Notes under the pieces: model-generated
The model's database searches: none
Seen by the model: only the letters and a program-made list of their open reading frames with translations
What the model was told of the DNA's origin: nothing
Shown: in pieces, positions 19,114-27,658 of the stretch
How the letters are laid out: every line of letters begins with the position of its first letter
How positions within the stretch are numbered: the first letter of the stretch is position 1
Assembly: GCA_017473265.1 (NCBI GenBank)
Contig: JAFULQ010000008.1
Location: forward strand, 1-64,000
DNA from: Erysipelotrichaceae bacterium
GTDB lineage: Bacteria; Bacillota_I; Bacilli_A; Erysipelotrichales; Erysipelotrichaceae
Length of the DNA: 64,000 bases
Direction: 5' to 3'
Position numbers and translations under genes: made by a program

Positions 19114-20184
19114 ATGAAATACGGTACAGATAAATATTATTGGGATACATTAACCAAAGAAGATATGTTAATACGTCCAACACGATTTAATAATGATGAA
19201 GACATGCACCCTGAAAGGAGTATTGTTACTTGTTTGGGTACATGGTTTGATCAAGGGACAGATAAAGCTCCTGTTTCGTATTTTCGTTTAATGAATTTAG
19301 ATAGTCCTCGTTGGGCGGGTATGGTACGCCCGGGTGATGGACCTTTAACAAAACATACAGTTTTACATTTAGATGATATTGCCCAAAAAGGAGATATCAT
19401 GATTCCTTATCAAAAATTACAAAGTAATCCTGATGTTTGGGGTTGGGGCGTTGAAGATCCATTTGTGGAAGTTAGATATTATGAAGATGGGACCATTACA
19501 TGGAAAGAAGGGAAAGATGGAAGTATCTTAGATGTAAAACTAGAACCTTTTCCATATACATTTTTTATTCATGTATGTGAACAATTTCCAGTTAGTACAT
19601 TTTATTCGAACGGATGTTATTTGAAAGGTACTTATGAAGGAAAACCAATTGAAGGAATTGGCTTTCATGATGGACAATTTGTGCCAACGGATAAAACAGA
19701 TAAAGAAACAGCATGGCAAAAAACAACAGATTATCTAACGGCAAATTGTGTAGGTATTCGTGAAGATGGAAGAAAAGAGGTTTGTTTCTTTAATGGTGAA
19801 GCCGATCATTTGGTTGGTGGATATTGGTTAGAAGGAGAAGAACCAATTGTTGATGGTAATGTAAAAATTACCGGTAATTGGGTACATTTACCATATACAG
19901 ATGATGGTACTTGTTTAATGCCAACTTTTGATATTCAAATTGGTTCAAAAACTATTCATTTTGAAGGAAAATGGGGTTTAAAAGGATGGGGAAAAGAAGA
20001 TTCAGCTGAAAATGCCGAAAAAGGATTGCCATCTTTTGGAGATCGACATGGAGAATCACAATGTATAGGCACATTCTATGAAGGAGATATTCCATATAAA
20101 CATCGTGTATGGCAAACGTTTATTGAAAATATGCAAGCGTTTGACTATAAGCTTAAAGCTAGAGGGCATAAGGTAATAGATTAG
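19114..20184 (+). CDS. Cluster protein A of a paralogous pair, family unknown
   Basis: A 356-aa cytoplasmic protein with no signal peptide or TM segment. It is rich in Trp, Gly, Asp and Tyr, suggesting a beta-rich fold. Conserved blocks shared with the next gene are RYYEDGTITWKEG, GSILDV.LEPFP, CEQFPVSTFY, GGYWLEGEEPIVD, WVHLPY.DDGTC, FEGKWGLKGW and FYEGD(I/V)PY. GGGGGTG precedes the ATG. I cannot name a family. A calycin/CrtC-like barrel is a weak guess from the GYWLEG and FEGKWGLKG strands. It is placed between GH1 and OYE 3, so a role in aglycone binding or conversion is inferred. Confidence 0.75.
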   Translation: MKYGTDKYYWDTLTKEDMLIRPTRFNNDEDMHPERSIVTCLGTWFDQGTDKAPVSYFRLMNLDSPRWAGMVRPGDGPLTKHTVLHLDDIAQKGDIMIPYQKLQSNPDVWGWGVEDPFVEVRYYEDGTITWKEGKDGSILDVKLEPFPYTFFIHVCEQFPVSTFYSNGCYLKGTYEGKPIEGIGFHDGQFVPTDKTDKETAWQKTTDYLTANCVGIREDGRKEVCFFNGEADHLVGGYWLEGEEPIVDGNVKITGNWVHLPYTDDGTCLMPTFDIQIGSKTIHFEGKWGLKGWGKEDSAENAEKGLPSFGDRHGESQCIGTFYEGDIPYKHRVWQTFIENMQAFDYKLKARGHKVID

Positions 20185-20192
20185 GTGGTATC

Positions 20193-21227
20193 ATGGCAGA
20201 TTTTTATTTTGATAAAAAAACAGTAAATGATTATACGGAAAAGCCAGATCGCTTTCAAAACGAAAAAGATGGTTTCGCTAAAGTGTATTGTATAGAGAGT
20301 ATTGCGACATTATATGTGAATGGAACAAGTCAAGCACCTGTGCATTTTTTTCGTCATATGAATGTAGATAAAACCCGTTTTGCAGGCATGGTACAAACAG
20401 GAGAAGGACCACTAACAACACAAACAGAAGCCCATGTTGAAGATTTAGCTGGTCCAAATGCAACAATTAAACGATATCAACAATTATCTGCTCATCCACT
20501 ATTGTTTGGGTATAGTGCAGATAAACCTTTTTGTGAGTATCGCTATTATGAAGATGGGACTATTACATGGAAAGAAGGGGAAAATGGTTCTATTTTAGAT
20601 GTGAGATTAGAACCATTCCCAATAGCTTTCTTCTTGCATAGATGTGAACAATTTCCAGTTAGTACATTTTACACGCATCCGCATATTATTCATGGTACAT
20701 ATGAAGGCAAACCAATTATTGGTATTGGTAATGATGATCGTCAATATATTCCAGATGTAAAAGTAGATGCACAAACACAAGAAAAAAATTACCAAAAAAC
20801 AACAGATTATTTAACCGCAAACTGTGCTGGCGTTAGAAAAGATGGTAGAAGAGAAATAGCATTCTTTAATGGCAACTATGGACACTTAGCAGGTGGATAT
20901 TGGTTAGAAGGAGAAGAACCCATTGTAGATGATAATGTACAAATTATCGGTGACTGGGTACATTTACCGTATTGTGATGATGGAACATGTGTAATGGTAA
21001 AATTTGATTTTAAAATTGGACCAAAAACCATTCATTTTGAAGGTAAATGGGGTCTAAAAGGATGGACAAGTACACCAAATCTTGCCAAACACGGACAATC
21101 TCAAGTATTAGGTACCTTCTATGAAGGAGATGTTCCATATGAACATACTGTTTGGCAAACGTTTGTTGAAAATATGGCAGCTTTTGATGAAAAATTAAAA
21201 AAAGTTGGATATAAAGTTGTTGATTAA
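20193..21227 (+). CDS. Cluster protein B of a paralogous pair, family unknown
   Basis: A 344-aa paralogue of the preceding protein, colinear with it over nearly its whole length apart from a shorter loop before the C-terminal FYEGDVPYEHTVWQTF. The central block RYYEDGTITWKEG through CEQFPVSTFYT is almost identical, while the N-terminus and the loop after STFY differ. The ATG follows AGGTGG. The adjacent copies (9-bp gap) look like an old tandem duplication, and they could form a heterodimer. Function unknown. Confidence 0.75.
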   Translation: MADFYFDKKTVNDYTEKPDRFQNEKDGFAKVYCIESIATLYVNGTSQAPVHFFRHMNVDKTRFAGMVQTGEGPLTTQTEAHVEDLAGPNATIKRYQQLSAHPLLFGYSADKPFCEYRYYEDGTITWKEGENGSILDVRLEPFPIAFFLHRCEQFPVSTFYTHPHIIHGTYEGKPIIGIGNDDRQYIPDVKVDAQTQEKNYQKTTDYLTANCAGVRKDGRREIAFFNGNYGHLAGGYWLEGEEPIVDDNVQIIGDWVHLPYCDDGTCVMVKFDFKIGPKTIHFEGKWGLKGWTSTPNLAKHGQSQVLGTFYEGDVPYEHTVWQTFVENMAAFDEKLKKVGYKVVD

Positions 21228-21243
21228 CAAGAAAGGAGTATGT

Positions 21244-23145
21244 ATGAAATATACACATTTATTTTCACCAATTCCATTCAATGGAATAATGCTAAAAAAT
21301 AGAATTATTGCAGCCCCAATAAGTGATGAATATGAAGAAAAAGCAAAAGGTGGAGCTGCATTGGTTGTTTGCGGACATTCTATTGTGGAATATGGTAGAA
21401 GTAGTTTTGCTAGTGGATATGAGCAAAGTGCTTTCTTTAAATATGAAGTGGAAAAAACACAACAAAAAATTCGTACATGTCATAAAGCGGGAGCACGCGC
21501 TTCAATTGAATTATTTCATGCTGGTTTATATGCAAGAACACTACCAGATACTTTTGCATGGGGACCATGTGCCTTTGTTCGTGAAGATGGTGTAGAAGTA
21601 AGAGCATTGGATGAAGAAAGCATGACAAAGGTAATCGAATTATATGCAAATGAGGCTAAAAATGCCAAAGATTTAGGTTTTGATGCAATTTTCTTGCATT
21701 TCGGTCATGGTTGGTTACCAGCTCAGTTTTTATCTCCATTGTATAATCATCGTACGGATGAATTTGGTGGATGTATTGAAAATCGTGCCAAATTTCCATT
21801 AATGATTTTAAAACGAATTCGTGAAGTAGTAGGTTCAACATATCCAATTGAAATGCGTATTTCGGGGGAAGAATGTGTTCCTGGATCAATTAAATTTGAA
21901 GATACATTGTCATTCATATTAATGGCAGAACCATATATTGATTCTGTACAAATATCTGCTGGACTAGATATTAATTATGAAGGTAATACTCGTTGTGCAT
22001 CAACAAATTTAGTAGAACATATGCCAAATTTACATTGGGCAAAAGAAGTAAAAAAACATGTTAAGAAAATAAACGTTTCAATGGTAGGAGCTATTATGGG
22101 ACCGGATGAAGCTGAAGAAATATTAGCAAAAGGATACGTGGATACTGTCGCATTTGGTAGAAGTTTTAATGCAGATCCTGATTGGCCAAATAAAGCAAAA
22201 GAAGGAAGAGAAGAAGATATTCGTCCTTGTTTACGTTGTAACCAATGTTATCATATTACAACCTATCGTAGAAATGTTGGTTGCTCGGTAAACCCAAGAT
22301 ATCATAATGAAAAAATAATTGAAAAAGAAGTAACACCTACAAACAATCCAAAGAAAGTGGTTGTTGTAGGGGCGGGGCCTGCTGGAATGATGTGTGCTAT
22401 TACAGCATCAAAACGAGGACATCAAGTTGTATTATTAGAAAAGAATAGTGAAGTCGGTGGCGCTTTGAATTTGATTGCCAAGGAACACTATAAAGCGGAT
22501 GTTGCTAGATATTTACAATACTTAAAAACACAATTAGCAAAATCAGAGGTTGTAACTCGTTTGAATTATAATGCAACTCCAGAAAAAATCAAAGAAATGC
22601 AACCAGATGCTTTAGTACTAGCATTAGGTGGAGAACCAGTTGTCTTACCAATAGAAGGAGTACATTTGCCTCATGTTATGACATATGAACAAGCAATTAT
22701 GAATCCTGAAAGTGTTGGGAATCATCCTTTAATTATTGGGGGAGGAACTATAGGTTTAGAATTAGCAATAGAGTTTAATGAAATACATGGAAAAGATGTA
22801 ACCATTGTAGAGTTAACGGATAAATTAGCTGCACAAGGTAATATGTTATACCGTATTGCATTAAGACAAAAGTATGAAAGTTTAAAAAATCCATTAAAGA
22901 TTCATTGCGAAAGTAAAGCGACCAAAATTACAAAAGAAAGTGTTGTATTACAAAGTAAAGATGGAAGCATTAAAGAAGTATATGCAGATACAGTAATTTT
23001 ATGTACAGGCGTCAAGTCAAAACGAGACATTATTCATGAATTTTATGGAATTACATGTGAAACATATGAAATTGGAGATGTTATCCGACCAAGATTGATT
23101 CAAGAAGCAACCTTTGAAGGTTATGGTGTAGGCGAAACAATTTAA
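21244..23145 (+). CDS. Old Yellow Enzyme family NAD(FAD) oxidoreductase 3
   Basis: A 633-aa enzyme with FMN barrel, Fe-S cluster and two nucleotide-binding domains. The active-site stretch HFGHGWLPAQFLSPLYNHR and the following DEFGG are well kept. Cluster CLRCNQCYHITTYRRNVGC is CX2CX2CX11C. Rossmann motifs are VVVVGAGPAGMMCAI and IIGGGTIGLELAI. The start is ATG 21244 (MKYTHLF) after AAAGGAG; a longer frame lacks support. It closes the flavoenzyme set together with the SnoaL-like gene. Confidence 0.86.
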   Translation: MKYTHLFSPIPFNGIMLKNRIIAAPISDEYEEKAKGGAALVVCGHSIVEYGRSSFASGYEQSAFFKYEVEKTQQKIRTCHKAGARASIELFHAGLYARTLPDTFAWGPCAFVREDGVEVRALDEESMTKVIELYANEAKNAKDLGFDAIFLHFGHGWLPAQFLSPLYNHRTDEFGGCIENRAKFPLMILKRIREVVGSTYPIEMRISGEECVPGSIKFEDTLSFILMAEPYIDSVQISAGLDINYEGNTRCASTNLVEHMPNLHWAKEVKKHVKKINVSMVGAIMGPDEAEEILAKGYVDTVAFGRSFNADPDWPNKAKEGREEDIRPCLRCNQCYHITTYRRNVGCSVNPRYHNEKIIEKEVTPTNNPKKVVVVGAGPAGMMCAITASKRGHQVVLLEKNSEVGGALNLIAKEHYKADVARYLQYLKTQLAKSEVVTRLNYNATPEKIKEMQPDALVLALGGEPVVLPIEGVHLPHVMTYEQAIMNPESVGNHPLIIGGGTIGLELAIEFNEIHGKDVTIVELTDKLAAQGNMLYRIALRQKYESLKNPLKIHCESKATKITKESVVLQSKDGSIKEVYADTVILCTGVKSKRDIIHEFYGITCETYEIGDVIRPRLIQEATFEGYGVGETI

Positions 23146-23161
23146 GGAGATACGCATAAGT

Positions 23162-23869
23162 ATGAAAGTTTTAAAAATGAGAATGATGGATACATGCGAT
23201 TTACTAAATAAAATTGCAGAAATTAAATTGAAAGATGATAAGAAGATAATTATCTTCTTTCAAAAAGATGTGGCAGAAGATGAATGCCATATAATAATTC
23301 CTAAATGTAAATGTTTGAAAATAGAAGATGGTATTTATCAATTGTTATTTACATATGAACAACAAACTACAACAGCAATCATAAATTTATGCAATCATAT
23401 GATTACATTCACTTCAATTAAAGAAAATGGTGATTTTGATGTCAATCAAGGTAGTTTTTACTTAATTACTAAAGAAAATGAATTAGATTCATCATGTGTA
23501 ACGAACGAAGATATTGCGGTAGATTTTTGGTTGCGATTTTTTGATCAACATGACGAAACTGCAATTGATGACTATTTAGAAGAACCATATTTACAACACA
23601 ATCCAAAAGTTGCAGATGGAATAGAAGCATTTAGAAATGAATTTCATGATCGTTTTTATACAGATATGAAAGAATGTCATACAGAAATAAAACGCGTTGT
23701 ATCAAGAGGAGACTTAGTGTTTATACACAATATATTAAAAAGAAATCCACAGGTCAAAGGGCATGCAGCAGTTGATATTTTTAGAGTAGAAAATGGCAAA
23801 ATTGTTGAACATTGGGATGTGATTCAACCTATGCCAGAAACATCTAAAAATGATCATCCAATGTTTTAA
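23162..23869 (+). CDS. SnoaL-like protein with extra N-terminal domain
   Basis: A 235-aa protein. Residues from about 118 to 230 (IAVDFWLRFFDQHDETAIDDY, EPYLQHNPKVADGIEAF, VFIHNILKRNPQV, AAVDIFRVENGKIVEHWDV) match the SnoaL-like NTF2 fold, used by polyketide cyclases, isomerases and dehydratases. The first 110 or so residues are a separate, Lys- and Cys-containing region I do not recognise. It is the last gene of the cluster, ending at a bidirectional terminator. A SnoaL fold beside OYE reductases recalls BaiE with BaiCD/BaiH, but no other bai genes are present. Confidence 0.72.
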   Translation: MKVLKMRMMDTCDLLNKIAEIKLKDDKKIIIFFQKDVAEDECHIIIPKCKCLKIEDGIYQLLFTYEQQTTTAIINLCNHMITFTSIKENGDFDVNQGSFYLITKENELDSSCVTNEDIAVDFWLRFFDQHDETAIDDYLEEPYLQHNPKVADGIEAFRNEFHDRFYTDMKECHTEIKRVVSRGDLVFIHNILKRNPQVKGHAAVDIFRVENGKIVEHWDVIQPMPETSKNDHPMF

Positions 23870-23879
23870 ACAAAAAAAC

Positions 23880-23910
23880 ACACAAGAGAGATATATTATT
23901 TCTCTTGTGT
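23880..23910. terminator. Bidirectional terminator
   Basis: ACACAAGAGA (23880-23889) pairs with TCTCTTGTGT (23901-23910), flanked by an A-run and a T-run. It separates the cluster from the convergent DUF3284/GntR genes. Confidence 0.85.
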
Positions 23911-24327
23911 TTTCTTTTGCTCTAATAAATACTTTTCTACATCTCTCATTCGCTTCTCAGTTTTTTTAATAAAACCTTTTTCAATGAATGAATTATACTT
24001 TTTAAGCTTGTTGTTTTGATCATACATCTTTTCTGTATAGGTAATTTCACATTGGTTATCACCTTTTGGAAGAATAAGATATTTGTTGATATTTGTTTGT
24101 TTACTCGTTTTATATTCCATTTCTATAACTCTAGGATATACATAATCTAGGATTTTAACAGTTGATAATTCGTTTTTAAATCCAGTATTTAGTGACCGTT
24201 CAAATTTTAAGCCTTTACGTATAGTTTTATTTTCAACATCACTGACATCAACAATTGTTTGAATTGTGGAGATTACAAAATCAAAATATTCTTTTGCGTT
24301 GATTTGCGCTACAATTTTAACTTCCAT
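23896..24327 (-). CDS. DUF3284-like protein
   Basis: A 143-aa cytoplasmic protein beginning MEVKIVAQINAKEYFDFVI, resembling DUF3284 proteins that accompany cellobiose/beta-glucoside PTS genes in lactobacilli and relatives. The fold looks START/SRPBCC-like (a beta-sheet with a long C-terminal helix TEKRMRDVEKYLLEQ). I start at ATG 24327, where AGAGGTGA is correctly spaced. It lies 11 bp after gntR and is probably cotranscribed with it. The link to a PTS supports the beta-glucoside reading of the neighbouring cluster, but the molecular role is unknown. Confidence 0.65.
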   Translation of the reverse strand: MEVKIVAQINAKEYFDFVISTIQTIVDVSDVENKTIRKGLKFERSLNTGFKNELSTVKILDYVYPRVIEMEYKTSKQTNINKYLILPKGDNQCEITYTEKMYDQNNKLKKYNSFIEKGFIKKTEKRMRDVEKYLLEQKKTQEK

Positions 24328-24338
24328 AAATCTCACCT

Positions 24339-25091
24339 CTATTTCTTAACTAGTTTTAAACTAAATTTACTACGATCGCCCCTATATTTCGCAATACTGT
24401 ATTCCATAGGAACATCGTTTTGATTATAACTAATAGTTGTTGTTTGACAAATAGCACTATTTTTATTTGTTTGTAATAGTTTAGCAGTTTTATCATCTGC
24501 TAAAGTAGCTTCAATAGTACGATTAACAGACTGAATTGAACAATTGTATTTTTGTTCTAACAAAGAATATAAAGAATTGTTTTCAAAATCTTCATTTTCT
24601 AATAGAGGAAACATTGTACATGGTAAATATGTTTCTACAATAACCATTGGATCATGATTCGCAAAACGCAAGCGTTTCAAATGTAAAACTTTCGCATCTT
24701 TTGGTAGTTGTAATGCGTCCGCAACTACATTATTAACTGTTTCGATTTCATTAGATAATAAGGTAGTAGATGGAGTTAAACCAAGCATTTTCATTTCATC
24801 ATTAAAGCTAGCCAATTGTTCAAAGAAATAACTATCAATTTTAGGCTGTGATACAAAAGTTCCTAAAGGCTTTCTTCTTGTTAACAAACCTTCTTGAATT
24901 AATTCTTTTAGTGCTTGTCTTACTGTTGGACGAGAAATTTGTAAAGCTTCACAAAACTCATTTTCTGTAGGAATTTGATCGTTAACTTTAAATGTGCCAT
25001 CTTGAATTCTATTCTTCAATTCTTGTTTAAATTGATAATATAAAGGAATCGGAATGTTTTTATCAATGTGAAATAATTCTTGTAAATTCAT
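24339..25091 (-). CDS. GntR-family (HutC/UTRA) transcriptional regulator
   Basis: A 250-aa regulator. The N-terminal winged helix has IPLYYQFKQELKNRI, IPTENEFCEALQISRPTVRQALKELIQEGLLTRR in two adjoining parts and KPLGTFV. Residues from about 80 to the end form a UTRA effector domain (VLHLKRLRFANHDPMVIVETYL, IEATLADDKTAKLL). UTRA domains bind small sugars or amino-acid derivatives. It starts at ATG 25091 after GGGGA; the longer frame is not needed. It diverges from deoC, and a palindrome in the shared promoter region is its likely operator. Confidence 0.85.
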   Translation of the reverse strand: MNLQELFHIDKNIPIPLYYQFKQELKNRIQDGTFKVNDQIPTENEFCEALQISRPTVRQALKELIQEGLLTRRKPLGTFVSQPKIDSYFFEQLASFNDEMKMLGLTPSTTLLSNEIETVNNVVADALQLPKDAKVLHLKRLRFANHDPMVIVETYLPCTMFPLLENEDFENNSLYSLLEQKYNCSIQSVNRTIEATLADDKTAKLLQTNKNSAICQTTTISYNQNDVPMEYSIAKYRGDRSKFSLKLVKK

Positions 25092-25116
25092 ATGTATTTC
25101 CCCTTTAGTTATTTTA

Positions 25117-25178
25117 ATTATAAAGCAAAGTAATTTAGTTGACAATATGAAGTTATAACGTTAGAATGTAATTACATT
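25117..25178. promoter_or_regulatory. Back-to-back gntR and deoC promoters with palindromic operator
   Basis: Plus strand: TTGACA (25139-25144), 17 bp, TAGAAT (25162-25167) drives deoC. Minus strand: TTGTCA (25145-25140), 17 bp, TATAAT (25122-25117) drives gntR. The two -35 boxes overlap almost fully. AATGTAATTACATT (25165-25178) is a perfect 14-bp palindrome over the deoC -10 edge, the size and place expected for a GntR operator. The promoter boxes are seen directly; the binding is inferred. Confidence 0.7.
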
Positions 25179-25191
25179 GGAGGTAACGATT

Positions 25192-25869
25192 ATGACAGAA
25201 AGAGAATTATGTAAGTATTTTGACCACACATTTTTAAAAGCATTTGCAACAAAAGCAGATTTTGAAAAATTGTGTAACGAAGCTAAAGAATTAGGAACAG
25301 CGATGGTAGCTATTAACTCATCACCTGTTACTATGTGTAAAGAATTATTAAAAGGTACAGATGTACATGTTGGTGCAGCTATTGGTTTCCCTTTAGGACA
25401 AACAACCATTGCGACTAAAGTATTTGAAACAGAAGACGCTATTAAAAATGGTGCTGATGAAATTGACTATGTAATTAATATTGGTGAAGCTAAGATGGGT
25501 CATTGGGATTATATTAAAGATGAAATGGAACAAATCGTAGCTGTATGTCGTAAATATAATATTTTAATTAAAGTTATTTTTGAAAACTGTTATTTAACAA
25601 AAGATGAAATTCGTAAATTAGCAGAAATTTCTAAAGAAGTTAAACCAGACTTTATTAAAACTTCTACAGGATTTGGAACAGGTGGAGCTACACTTGAAGA
25701 TGTTAAATTAATGAAAGAAGTTGTTGGTGATGTTGTTAAGGTTAAAGCTGCTGGTGGTATCCGCGATTGGGAAACCTGTAAAGCAATGATTGAAGCTGGT
25801 GCTGAACGTATTGGTACAAGTTCTAGTATTGCTATTCGTGATCAATTCTTGGCTTGTGGAGGAAAATAA
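25192..25869 (+). CDS. deoC: Deoxyribose-phosphate aldolase
   Basis: A 225-aa DeoC-type class I aldolase. Visible hallmarks are the N-terminal [31 protein letters not shown], the [15 protein letters not shown] loop containing the catalytic Lys, and [13 protein letters not shown] with the second active Lys. It cleaves 2-deoxyribose 5-phosphate to glyceraldehyde 3-phosphate and acetaldehyde in the cytoplasm. The start is ATG 25192 after TTGGAGGTAA; the earlier TTG frame contains the ribosome site. It overlaps the next gene by one base. No other deoxynucleoside genes are nearby, so a different aldol substrate is possible. Confidence 0.92.
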   Translation: MTERELCKYFDHTFLKAFATKADFEKLCNEAKELGTAMVAINSSPVTMCKELLKGTDVHVGAAIGFPLGQTTIATKVFETEDAIKNGADEIDYVINIGEAKMGHWDYIKDEMEQIVAVCRKYNILIKVIFENCYLTKDEIRKLAEISKEVKPDFIKTSTGFGTGGATLEDVKLMKEVVGDVVKVKAAGGIRDWETCKAMIEAGAERIGTSSSIAIRDQFLACGGK

Positions 25870-26732
25870 TGAGAGTTATTATTACTGGTGGTAATGGATA
25901 TATCGCTTCTTTGACTAAGAAGTTAAATCCACAAATTGAATGGGTTTCTATTGATAGAAATGAATTGGATTTAAGCAATCCAGAAGCAGTTAAAGAATAT
26001 TTTGAAAATGCGGAATTTGATGCAGTATTCCATACTGGTGCTATGGCACAAACTGCTGATTGCGAAAACTATCCAGAATTAACACATCGTATTAATGTAG
26101 AATCTACAATTGAAATTGCGAAAGTATGTGCTAAGAGAAATGCTCGTTTAGTATTTATTAGTACTGAACAAGTATTCAATGGTAAAACAGAAGCTGGACC
26201 ATTTACAGAAGAAAGCGAACCTGTTTGTGTAACTGCATATGGTAATCATAAAATTGAATGTGAAAAATACATTTATGCAAATATGAATAACTACATCGTA
26301 TTACGTTTCTCTTGGATGATGGGATTATCTTATCCAGGTGTTCGTACTTCTCCAAATATTATTGATAATGTAATGAAAGCAATGTTCTATCAAAAACCAA
26401 CGAAATTTACAGTTAATGAAATTCGTGGTATGACATATGCGAAACATTTAGCGGAAAACTTTGCGAAGATTTTAGAATTGCCTGCAGGTACATATCATTT
26501 CTCTAATGTAAATAAGAATAATACATATGAATCTGCAAAGATTGTAGCTAGAAAATTAGGTTATTCTGAAGAATTAATTGATAAGTATATTTTACCGAAT
26601 ACAGAACGTTATGCAGATCGTTTTAGAGATTATCGTTTAGATAATTCTAAGATTGAATCTTGTGGAATTTCTTTAGGTACTTTTGAAGAAGATGTTGAAG
26701 AGTGCTTAAGAGATTTTGGTTATATTCGTTAA
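25869..26732 (+). CDS. Extended SDR / RmlD-like NAD(P)-dependent sugar reductase
   Basis: A 287-aa Rossmann protein related to RmlD (dTDP-4-dehydrorhamnose reductase) and other extended SDRs. It has the nucleotide motif IITGGNGYIAS at 4-14, DLSNPEAVKEYF, VFHTGAMAQTADCE, the catalytic FISTEQVF Ser/Thr region and YGNHK as the YxxxK pair. No rml, epimerase or nucleotidyltransferase genes are nearby, so dTDP-rhamnose synthesis is unlikely to be its role. It is translationally coupled to deoC (TAATG) and co-regulated. It could reduce a sugar or aldehyde linked to the DeoC reaction. Confidence 0.78.
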   Translation: MRVIITGGNGYIASLTKKLNPQIEWVSIDRNELDLSNPEAVKEYFENAEFDAVFHTGAMAQTADCENYPELTHRINVESTIEIAKVCAKRNARLVFISTEQVFNGKTEAGPFTEESEPVCVTAYGNHKIECEKYIYANMNNYIVLRFSWMMGLSYPGVRTSPNIIDNVMKAMFYQKPTKFTVNEIRGMTYAKHLAENFAKILELPAGTYHFSNVNKNNTYESAKIVARKLGYSEELIDKYILPNTERYADRFRDYRLDNSKIESCGISLGTFEEDVEECLRDFGYIR

Positions 26733-26735
26733 TTG

Positions 26736-26762
26736 AGGAAATCGAAAGATTTCCTTTTTTTA
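26736..26762 (+). terminator. Terminator after deoC-SDR
   Basis: AGGAAATC (26736-26743), loop gaaa, GATTTCCT (26748-26755), then seven or more T. Confidence 0.9.
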
Positions 26763-26777
26763 TTATATAAATGGATA

Positions 26778-26806
26778 TTGCGGAAAAATAAGAATAATAA
26801 TATAAT
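26778..26806 (+). promoter_or_regulatory. Promoter of the NfeD-stomatin operon
   Basis: TTGCGG (26778-26783), 17-bp spacer, TATAAT (26801-26806), 25 bp before the first start codon of the operon. Confidence 0.6.
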
Positions 26807-26830
26807 ATAAATAGAAAGAAGGTATCGAAT

Positions 26831-27196
26831 ATGTACGAGTGGATTAAAGGTAGTGTTTACCACATGATTATTACGTTGTATCCGACAAACATTACATTGA
26901 ATAGTAGTGTTATTAGTAAATTAGAGAATATTCGATGGGTAATGTTAGGGTTAGATCGTGATGAGTGTAAATTAGCCATTAAACCAATTACAAAACGTGA
27001 AATTGATTTGAAATTGGTGGATATGAATCAATTGCATAAAGTATCGATTGGTAATGGATATGGTCGTATTAGTAATAAAGCCATTATGCAAGAAGTAGCT
27101 AAATTATTAAATCGCGACATTACAGGTTTAAAAATAGAAGTAGAATATGATGAATCCGAAAATATGTTTGTAGCGGATTTGAATGATGTAGAATAG
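26831..27196 (+). CDS. Conserved-looking hypothetical protein, 121 aa
   Basis: Starts MYEWIKGSVYHMIITLYPTN. It has alternating strand-like segments (HMIITLYPTNITLN, RWVMLGLDRDECKLAIKPI) and a helical part (ISNKAIMQEVAKLLNRD) with no membrane segment. I do not recognise the family. It is the first gene of an operon with NfeD and a stomatin (12 bp gap), so it may work with that membrane complex. AGAAGG stands before the ATG. Confidence 0.65.
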   Translation: MYEWIKGSVYHMIITLYPTNITLNSSVISKLENIRWVMLGLDRDECKLAIKPITKREIDLKLVDMNQLHKVSIGNGYGRISNKAIMQEVAKLLNRDITGLKIEVEYDESENMFVADLNDVE

Positions 27197-27208
27197 GAGG
27201 GGAAATAC

Positions 27209-27640
27209 ATGAACATGGTAATTGTATGGGGGATTGTAGCCGTTGCTGCGTTGTTGTTAGAAATCGCAACAGTTGGCGCAATGACATCGATTTGGTTTGC
27301 GGTAGGTGCTCTAATCGCGTTAGTGTTGGCTCTATTAAAATTAGGTACAATGATTCAGTTGATTGTATTTATTGTAGTATCTGTAGCATCATTTATTATC
27401 ATTCGTCCAATGGCCGCAAATTACTTACGAGGTAATATTGTTCCAACAAACTATGATAGTTTAATTGGTTCAACTGTAAAAGTAAGTAAAGAGATTACTA
27501 CTGATGCTTGGGGGGAAGTAACAGTTAGTGGTATGACATGGAGTGCTGTGGAAGTAAATGGTAAGGCTGTAGAAGCAGGTAGTCATGTTAAAGTATTAGC
27601 TATTGAAGGAGCTAAATTAATTGTTAAAAAAGGACAATAG
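27209..27640 (+). CDS. NfeD-like membrane protein (short form)
   Basis: A 143-aa protein with two to three TM segments (about 4-55 and 45-65) followed by a C-terminal OB-fold domain (about 80-143: GSTVKVSKEITTDAWGEVTV, AVEVNGKAVEAGSHVKVLAIEGAKLIVKK). This is the short NfeD1b type without the ClpP-like protease domain. GGAGGGG precedes the ATG. Short NfeD proteins pair with SPFH partners at membrane microdomains; the stomatin gene follows directly. Confidence 0.85.
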   Translation: MNMVIVWGIVAVAALLLEIATVGAMTSIWFAVGALIALVLALLKLGTMIQLIVFIVVSVASFIIIRPMAANYLRGNIVPTNYDSLIGSTVKVSKEITTDAWGEVTVSGMTWSAVEVNGKAVEAGSHVKVLAIEGAKLIVKKGQ

Positions 27641-27658
27641 TGTCAAGGAGGAAATATT

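Noticed and set aside
25869-26732. rmlD (dTDP-rhamnose synthesis)
   Set aside because: The SDR fold fits but rmlA, rmlB and rmlC are absent and the gene is coupled to deoC.
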